From Clostridiales bacterium (GTDB lineage Bacteria; Bacillota; Clostridia; Lachnospirales; Lachnospiraceae), in contig JAJQIQ010000202.1 of assembly GCA_021199135.1 (NCBI GenBank), positions 1 to 5,343 of the forward strand: a stretch of DNA of 5,343 bases, in the 5' to 3' direction. Made by a program: the position numbers and the translations under genes. Shown here piece after piece: positions 1 through 3,388 of this stretch. The notes beneath the pieces are model-generated. The model saw only the letters and a program-made list of their open reading frames with translations, was not told the origin of the DNA and did not search any database. Each line of letters begins with the position of its first letter. The first letter of the stretch is position 1.

Positions 1-1151
1 TTGCTCACGAGCATGACGATGCTGTTGTCCTCCGGGAAGATGTCGGTGATCACGTCGTCCATGTCAAACGAGTACGAGATCTTGCTCTGCGTCTGGCCGA
101 CGCAGACCAGCACGAACACTATGCACAGCAGCGGGATGAATATCTTGCGTGCCTTGTACATTCCTCCCGACATTCTAAAGAGCGGGATGTCGATTGAGCG
201 CTTGTCGGTCTTCTGGATGACATTGTGCATAAGGAGGATGATGCCCGGGAGCACCGTGAATGTGCAGATCATGCTGATGAGCACGCCCTTCGCGAGGACA
301 ATCCCGAGGTCCATGCCAATCTTAAAGCGCATGAACACGAGCATGAGAAGCCCGACGACCGTCGTGAAGCCGCTGCTTGCCACCGACGGGAACGCCATAT
401 GGAGTGCGGACTCCATCGCCGACTTCTTCTCGCCGATCCGCGCAAACTCCTGGCGGTAGCGATTCATCAGTATTATCGAATAGTCCATCGACAGCACGAT
501 CTGCAGGATCGCCGCGATCGAGAAGGTGATGTTTGAGACTGAGCCGAGGATCACGTTGGAGCCCATGTTTATCAGTATCGCGACGCCTATCGTGACGACC
601 AAAAGCAGCGGCTCAATCCACGAGTTGCTCATGATGATGAGGATGATGAACGCGATGACGAGGGCCACCGCGATCATGTTCATCGGCAGGTTCACCTTGG
701 AACTGTCCTCGTTCTCGTAGACCATGTCGTAGTCGGTGAAATCCTTCTTCAAAGTCTTTTCGATGGAGCGCTCCTCCGCCGAGTCGTAGTCGTACTCGGT
801 GTGGATGACAAAGAGCGAGTATGTGTCGTTGTTGTAGTCCTCGCTGTCCGCCTCGTAGTCCACGCTGTCCACATACGGCAGGTATGACAGGTCCTCCGCC
901 ATCTGGAGCCTCTCGGCATCGGAGAGCCCGTTGAACATGACCTTGATAGTCTGGTCGGTCTCCGCCGACTCGAGCTCCTCGTTCATGATATCCGTCCCGA
1001 TCTTCATCTGGGAATCATTCGCGAGGTACTTCGTCATATCACTGTTTATGTTGACCTTCGTGATGAGGAATGCGCCGACGACGGCCAGCACGACCATTAT
1101 GATCAATATGAGCTTGTTGTGTTTTGTGATGCCGTGTGCCAATGTTTTCAT
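1..1151 (-). CDS. MMPL/RND-type transporter, N-terminal 383 residues (runs off left edge)
   Basis: Membrane transporter of the MMPL/RND superfamily, which exports lipids, peptides or drugs using the proton gradient; the substrate here cannot be told. A short cytoplasmic N-terminus leads to TM1 (about residues 14-30), then an acidic outside domain (about 31-155) rich in Asp, Glu and Tyr. A bundle of helices follows at about 157-174, 182-199, 207-228, 256-274 and 282-307, then a cytoplasmic loop and the next helix (about 338-353) that opens the second half-repeat. The fourth helix carries Met-Asp-Tyr (222-224), matching the Asp-Tyr proton-relay pair of MmpL-type proteins. The start is ATG at 1151 with AGGGAG at 1161-1166. 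Family members usually have roughly 700 or more residues and two repeats, so about half is missing. It lies 83 bases downstream of the NlpC/P60 gene on the same strand, with a terminator between. The gene continues beyond base 1; no frameshift is seen. Confidence 0.9.
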   Translation of the reverse strand, partial: MKTLAHGITKHNKLILIIMVVLAVVGAFLITKVNINSDMTKYLANDSQMKIGTDIMNEELESAETDQTIKVMFNGLSDAERLQMAEDLSYLPYVDSVDYEADSEDYNNDTYSLFVIHTEYDYDSAEERSIEKTLKKDFTDYDMVYENEDSSKVNLPMNMIAVALVIAFIILIIMSNSWIEPLLLVVTIGVAILINMGSNVILGSVSNITFSIAAILQIVLSMDYSIILMNRYRQEFARIGEKKSAMESALHMAFPSVASSGFTTVVGLLMLVFMRFKIGMDLGIVLAKGVLISMICTFTVLPGIILLMHNVIQKTDKRSIDIPLFRMSGGMYKARKIFIPLLCIVFVLVCVGQTQSKISYSFDMDDVITDIFPEDNSIVMLVS

Positions 1152-1179
1152 GATTATCCGCTCCCTGATGTTTTTTACC

Positions 1180-1212
1180 AAAAAAACCGCCGCACCTTTC
1201 GGCACGGCAGCT
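1180..1212 (-). terminator. Intrinsic terminator after the NlpC/P60 gene
   Basis: Read on the minus strand, a stem with arms GCCGTGCC and GGTGCGGC closes a GAAA tetraloop (two G-U pairs). It can be extended by four weaker pairs and runs into seven T residues. It begins 22 bases after the stop codon of the hydrolase gene. The end of the T-tract is only 28 bases from the start codon of the MMPL gene, so it also sits in that gene's leader position. On the plus strand no T-run follows the stem, so it works in one direction only. Confidence 0.85.
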
Positions 1213-1234
1213 CACGTCTTATTTCCTGTTCCTT

Positions 1235-2539
1235 TTAGAAGATCCGCCTTACTGCGAGGATCGTGCTGTAGTAAACGTTTGAAATCGTGATCCCGGTGCG
1301 CTTGTTGCTCGCGTGGACGATCTGGCCGTTGCCAATGTAGATCCCGACGTGGCCGCTGTAGCAGACGATGTCGCCCGGCTGCATCTCAGAGGTGCTCACG
1401 CCGTAGCCGCTGCTGCGGAGGGACGATGAGCTGTGCGGGAGGCTGACGCCGAACGCCGCATACACTGACATCACGAAGCCCGAGCAGTCGGTCCCGTTCG
1501 TGAGGCTTGAGCCTCCGTAGACATATGGGTTGCCGACGAACTGGCACGCATAATTCGCGACGCTAGAACCTGAGCAGCCGCTCGGTGCGGTGTATTTCTT
1601 TCCGGAAGAACTGCTTGATGAACTGCTGCTCGACGAAGAACTGCTGCTCTTCGCTGCCGCCGCCGCTGCCGCCTCGGCAGCCTTGCGCTCCGCCTCCTCC
1701 TTTGCGAGACGGGCCTCCTCTTCCTCCTTGGACTCGCCGTAGGTGTACTCGGTGTAGAGCGTCACATAGTCCGCGCTGACATATCCGTCACCGCCATCGA
1801 CTGAAACCCCGACCCAGCCGTCCACCGACTCGTCCGTGACCGTGAGGTCCTCGTCCTCGGGCACCATGTCGATGACCGAGGAATCCGTCGTGGCCTCCTC
1901 GCGGACAAACAAGGTCTCCGTCGTCACCAAGGCAACACGCCTGCCCGCCTGCTTCAGCAGATCCTCGTCCCCAACTGAGACGTAATCCGCGCTGACATAT
2001 CCGTCTATGCTTCCCGACTTTATCTCATACCAGCCATCCTGCTCTGAGAGCACCTCGGCCACATTGTTCGTGTAGAGCTTCCCGACCACGTCGCTGTCGG
2101 TGCTGGCCTCCGCGCGGACGTTGACGTAATTGTCGACCGTAGCGACCGCGAGGTTTGAGGTATCCTCGTCGCTGTCGCCGTCTGCGCTCTCCGTCTCGGC
2201 ATCCGCCGTGTCCTCATCCACCGCCTCCGCAACTGCTTCATCGGTGTCCTCGGCGGATTCGCCATTCGGGTCGGCTGCCGCCACCATCGGCACATCGTTG
2301 TCCGTGACTGCTGGCTGTGCGCTCGCGACGATCGCCTCGTCCTCAAGCTGTGCCACGCACTGGTTGATCGCGAGCGATATGCCCGCCGTGGGAATTACTG
2401 ACGCGGTCACGACGCTCGACGTGTAGCTCGCGATTCCCGCCTGCGGCGCCGCCATGGCCTCAAATGGAATGGTTCCAAACGTGATTGCCGCCGCAAGCCC
2501 GCACGCGGCAACCTTTATCAGCATCTTATTGCGGTTCAT
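1235..2539 (-). CDS. Secreted SH3-NlpC/P60 peptidoglycan hydrolase
   Basis: Predicted extracellular cell-wall hydrolase; NlpC/P60 enzymes are cysteine peptidases that cut stem-peptide bonds, commonly gamma-D-Glu-diaminopimelate. The 434 residues read: signal peptide with basic start (NRNK), hydrophobic core and AMA-A cleavage site near residue 30; an acidic Ala/Asp/Glu linker (about 70-130); two bacterial SH3 domains (about 130-188 and 200-261), each ending in DGYVSADYV; a Glu/Ala coiled coil (about 270-296); a run of 15 Ser (298-312); and the catalytic domain (about 320-434). The catalytic Cys is in TDCSGF (residue 352), with His 397 in GHVGIYIG and His 409 in VHAS; the 12-residue His-His spacing fits a Cys-His-His triad. 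The start is ATG at 2539, not the in-frame TTG at 2551, because GGAGG (2545-2549) lies between them. A consensus promoter and a WalR-like box precede it, fitting a WalRK-type cell-wall regulon (inference). Confidence 0.93.
   Translation of the reverse strand: MNRNKMLIKVAACGLAAAITFGTIPFEAMAAPQAGIASYTSSVVTASVIPTAGISLAINQCVAQLEDEAIVASAQPAVTDNDVPMVAAADPNGESAEDTDEAVAEAVDEDTADAETESADGDSDEDTSNLAVATVDNYVNVRAEASTDSDVVGKLYTNNVAEVLSEQDGWYEIKSGSIDGYVSADYVSVGDEDLLKQAGRRVALVTTETLFVREEATTDSSVIDMVPEDEDLTVTDESVDGWVGVSVDGGDGYVSADYVTLYTEYTYGESKEEEEARLAKEEAERKAAEAAAAAAAKSSSSSSSSSSSSSSSGKKYTAPSGCSGSSVANYACQFVGNPYVYGGSSLTNGTDCSGFVMSVYAAFGVSLPHSSSSLRSSGYGVSTSEMQPGDIVCYSGHVGIYIGNGQIVHASNKRTGITISNVYYSTILAVRRIF
1770..2005. 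repeat. 20-base exact direct repeat in the two SH3 domain ends
   Basis: The same 20 bases occur at 1770-1789 and 1986-2005, encoding the shared GYVSADY at the end of each SH3 domain. The identity is at DNA level, including synonymous positions, although the rest of the two SH3 domains has diverged. This suggests a domain duplication with local gene conversion or strong constraint. Confidence 0.8.
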
Positions 2540-2543
2540 TTGG

Positions 2544-2550
2544 TCCTCCA
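2544..2550 (-). promoter_or_regulatory. Ribosome binding site fixing the hydrolase start
   Basis: TGGAGGA on the minus strand, with five bases (ACCAA) between GGAGG and the ATG at 2539. It overlaps the upstream in-frame TTG at 2551, which rules that codon out as the start. Confidence 0.85.
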
Positions 2551-2581
2551 AATCTGATCCGTTAAATGTTTATGTCGTATT

Positions 2582-2608
2582 TTGTTACAAACTTGTTACA
2601 TTTGTTAC
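2582..2608 (-). promoter_or_regulatory. Triple TTGTTAC repeat with WalR-type box over the hydrolase transcription start
   Basis: TTGTTAC (plus strand) occurs at 2582-2588, 2593-2599 and 2602-2608, spaced 11 and 9 bases, about one helical turn. Read on the minus strand, 2600-2584 is TGTAACAAGTTTGTAAC, an exact match to the WalR (YycF) consensus TGTWAH-N5-TGTWAH of Firmicutes. WalR controls peptidoglycan hydrolases, which fits the gene downstream. The box lies about +8 to +25 relative to the start predicted from the -10 element. A site there would more readily repress than activate, unless a second promoter exists. Binding by WalR is inferred from the motif alone. Confidence 0.6.
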
Positions 2609-2614
2609 GTTGCT

Positions 2615-2643
2615 ATTATAGCAAGGTGAATTTCTGGTGTCAA
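2615..2643 (-). promoter_or_regulatory. Consensus sigma-A promoter of the hydrolase gene
   Basis: Minus strand: -35 TTGACA (2643-2638), exactly 17 bases, then -10 TATAAT (2620-2615), preceded by TG one base upstream as an extended -10. Upstream of the -35 the sequence is A/T-rich with A-runs (about 2648-2673), as in an UP element. The predicted start is near 2608, giving a leader of about 69 bases. The -10 lies inside a 15-base perfect dyad, TTGCTAT-T-ATAGCAA on the plus strand (2610-2624). All elements match consensus, so intrinsic strength should be high and repression is plausible. Confidence 0.9.
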
Positions 2644-2648
2644 TAGGT

Positions 2649-2665
2649 TTTCATGAAATTTTCAT
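2649..2665. repeat. Overlapping A/T-rich dyads upstream of the hydrolase promoter
   Basis: TTTCATGAAA (2649-2658) is a perfect 10-base palindrome. It overlaps ATGAAA-T-TTTCAT (2653-2665), a second perfect dyad. They lie just upstream of the -35 at 2638-2643, where an UP element or an activator site would be expected. Confidence 0.5.
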
Positions 2666-2669
2666 ATTT

Positions 2670-2687
2670 TTTTGGATGAGTCCAAAA
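2670..2687. repeat. Inverted repeat TTTTGGA-TGAG-TCCAAAA
   Basis: Seven-base perfect arms with a four-base spacer in the divergent intergenic region. On neither strand does a T-run follow the stem, and it lies upstream of both predicted transcription starts, so a protein-binding site is more likely than a terminator. No regulator is recognised. Confidence 0.5.
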
Positions 2688-2689
2688 CC

Positions 2690-2713
2690 TTGATCGTGCT
2701 CGAGCACGGTCAA
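2690..2713. promoter_or_regulatory. 24-base near-perfect palindrome, candidate operator
   Basis: The sequence is symmetric about CTCGAG (2699-2704), with outer arms TTGA and TCAA and a single mismatched pair (T at 2694, G at 2709). There is no loop, as expected for the site of a dimeric regulator. It lies 18 bases upstream of the -35 of the plus-strand promoter and 46 bases upstream of the -35 of the minus-strand promoter, so it could control either. The regulator is not identifiable from the window. Confidence 0.55.
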
Positions 2714-2731
2714 CTGCGCACATGTTCCCCC

Positions 2732-2760
2732 TTGCGCCGCCTGAAATCGGGTGTTATAAT
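2732..2760 (+). promoter_or_regulatory. Promoter of the YjfB-family gene
   Basis: An extended -10, TGTTATAAT (2752-2760), has a weak -35 TTGCGC (2732-2737) at 17 bases spacing. The predicted start is near 2767, about 37 bases before the ATG. Bacillus subtilis yjfB belongs to the motility (sigma-D) regulon, but no sigma-D-like TAAA/GCCGATAA pair is seen here; the site reads as sigma-A. Confidence 0.75.
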
Positions 2761-2790
2761 AGGAACAACTTGAAATGCTATGCACGGTTT

Positions 2791-2797
2791 GGAGGTG
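2791..2797 (+). promoter_or_regulatory. Ribosome binding site fixing the YjfB-family start
   Basis: GGAGGTG, six bases before ATG at 2804. The earlier in-frame ATG at 2780 lies upstream of this site and has no ribosome binding site of its own, so it is rejected. Confidence 0.85.
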
Positions 2798-2803
2798 TGT
2801 GAT

Positions 2804-2998
2804 ATGGCTATTTCAAATGTGAGCTCCGCACTCAACACGCTCAGGGTCTCAGAGGCGGGCACCGTCGGCAGCTACGTCGGCGTCAAGATGCTACACAACA
2901 CTCTCGAGCAGGACAAGACCGAGGGAGAGAACCTGACGAAGATGATGGAGCTCTCCGTCAACCCCGAGATCGGATCAAATTTTGACGAGCGGGTCTGA
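2804..2998 (+). CDS. yjfB: YjfB-family putative motility protein, 64 residues
   Basis: Small, probably cytoplasmic helical protein of the YjfB_motility family, named after a Bacillus subtilis gene of the flagellar regulon; its molecular role is unknown. The match rests on the pattern VGxxVxxKML (about 21-30), then a charged helix (DKTEGENLTKMME, about 37-49) and the hallmark C-terminus SVNPEIGSNFDERV (51-64), where SVNP-x-x-G-x-N is the family signature. Length fits the family, which is about 60 residues. The start is ATG at 2804, chosen by GGAGGTG at 2791-2797. It is a single-gene unit with its own promoter and a strong terminator 27 bases after the stop, divergent from the cell-wall hydrolase. 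No flagellar genes are in the window, so the motility link is by family name only. Confidence 0.85.
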   Translation: MAISNVSSALNTLRVSEAGTVGSYVGVKMLHNTLEQDKTEGENLTKMMELSVNPEIGSNFDERV

Positions 2999-3024
2999 CT
3001 GTCAACTCAACAGGCTGACAAAAC

Positions 3025-3068
3025 GCAGCCCCCGATGGACGAGAATCCGCCGGGGGCTGCATCTTTTT
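3025..3068 (+). terminator. Strong intrinsic terminator, partly bidirectional
   Basis: Perfect 10-base arms GCAGCCCCCG (3025-3034) and CGGGGGCTGC (3051-3060) enclose a 16-base interior that can form a further GGA/TCC pair. ATCTTTTT follows on the plus strand, terminating the YjfB-family gene. On the minus strand the same stem is followed by GTTTTG, so it probably also stops the RyR gene that ends at 3095, less efficiently. Confidence 0.9.
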
Positions 3069-3094
3069 AACGTTTTTATTAATGGTAAGTCCTT

Positions 3095-3388
3095 CTATGC
3101 CTTTGATATCGCATATCCCATCTTGATGATGAGCCTTACGGTCTCAAGCGCGGTGTTGCGGTCGTACTCCTTCTCGCTGTCCGGGAGCTCCCCGTAGGGC
3201 ACGAGCAGCGGCGTGGTCTTCTTCTCGGAATCCTTGACCTCACCGTAAACCCATCCCTCAGCTATCCTTCCGGCCGCCCACACGTCGTGGACGTTCTCGG
3301 CAATTTTTTCCGTGAGGGCAAGAAGCTCCTCCGGCAGGGTGACGTCGCTTGTGTCGATTGGCTCTGGAACATATTTTGAATCATCCAT
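3095..3388 (-). CDS. Stand-alone RyR domain protein, 97 residues
   Basis: Single RyR domain, the repeat first known from ryanodine receptors and found widely in bacteria, mostly without a known function; a ligand-binding role, possibly for nucleotide-derived signals, has been proposed. Hallmarks are Y-x-P-x-P-I-D-T-S near the N-terminus (residues 6-14), LPEEL (18-22), EN-x-HD-x-W (31-37), EGW-x-YG (44-49), LLVPY (61-65), EKEYDR-x-T (72-79), ET (82-83) and GY (91-92). It has no signal peptide or membrane helix, so it is cytoplasmic. The start is ATG at 3388 with AAGGAGG at 3398-3404; an in-frame ATG at 3475 lies deep in the nuclease gene without such a site. It overlaps the nuclease stop by 8 bases (ATGGATGA), so the two are probably translationally coupled. 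A role as sensor or partner of the nuclease is inference. Confidence 0.88.
   Translation of the reverse strand: MDDSKYVPEPIDTSDVTLPEELLALTEKIAENVHDVWAAGRIAEGWVYGEVKDSEKKTTPLLVPYGELPDSEKEYDRNTALETVRLIIKMGYAISKA

Noticed and set aside
1..1290. Plus-strand open frames (1-459, 225-536, 526-720, 931-1290)
   Set aside because: All are opposite the MMPL gene and the end of the hydrolase gene; translations are Met/Ser/Arg-rich low-complexity shadows, while the minus strand gives a clear MMPL protein.
2020..2426. Open frames on both strands within the acidic linker of the hydrolase (2020-2346 minus, 2130-2426 plus)
   Set aside because: They are out-of-frame readings of the GC-rich Ala/Asp/Glu linker, giving Arg/Thr- or Ser/Ala-rich sequence without a ribosome binding site.
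2540..2551. TTG start for the hydrolase at 2551
   Set aside because: The codons between contain the GGAGG ribosome binding site for ATG 2539.
2582..2713. CRISPR array or other regular repeat array in the divergent intergenic region
   Set aside because: The repeats are only 7 bases with 2-4 base gaps, and the dyads differ in sequence; there are no repeat-spacer units.
2670..2713. Terminators formed by the two intergenic dyads
   Set aside because: No T-run follows either stem on either strand, and both lie upstream of the predicted transcription starts.
2780..2803. Earlier ATG for the YjfB-family gene at 2780
   Set aside because: The only ribosome binding site (2791-2797) lies after it and is well placed for 2804.
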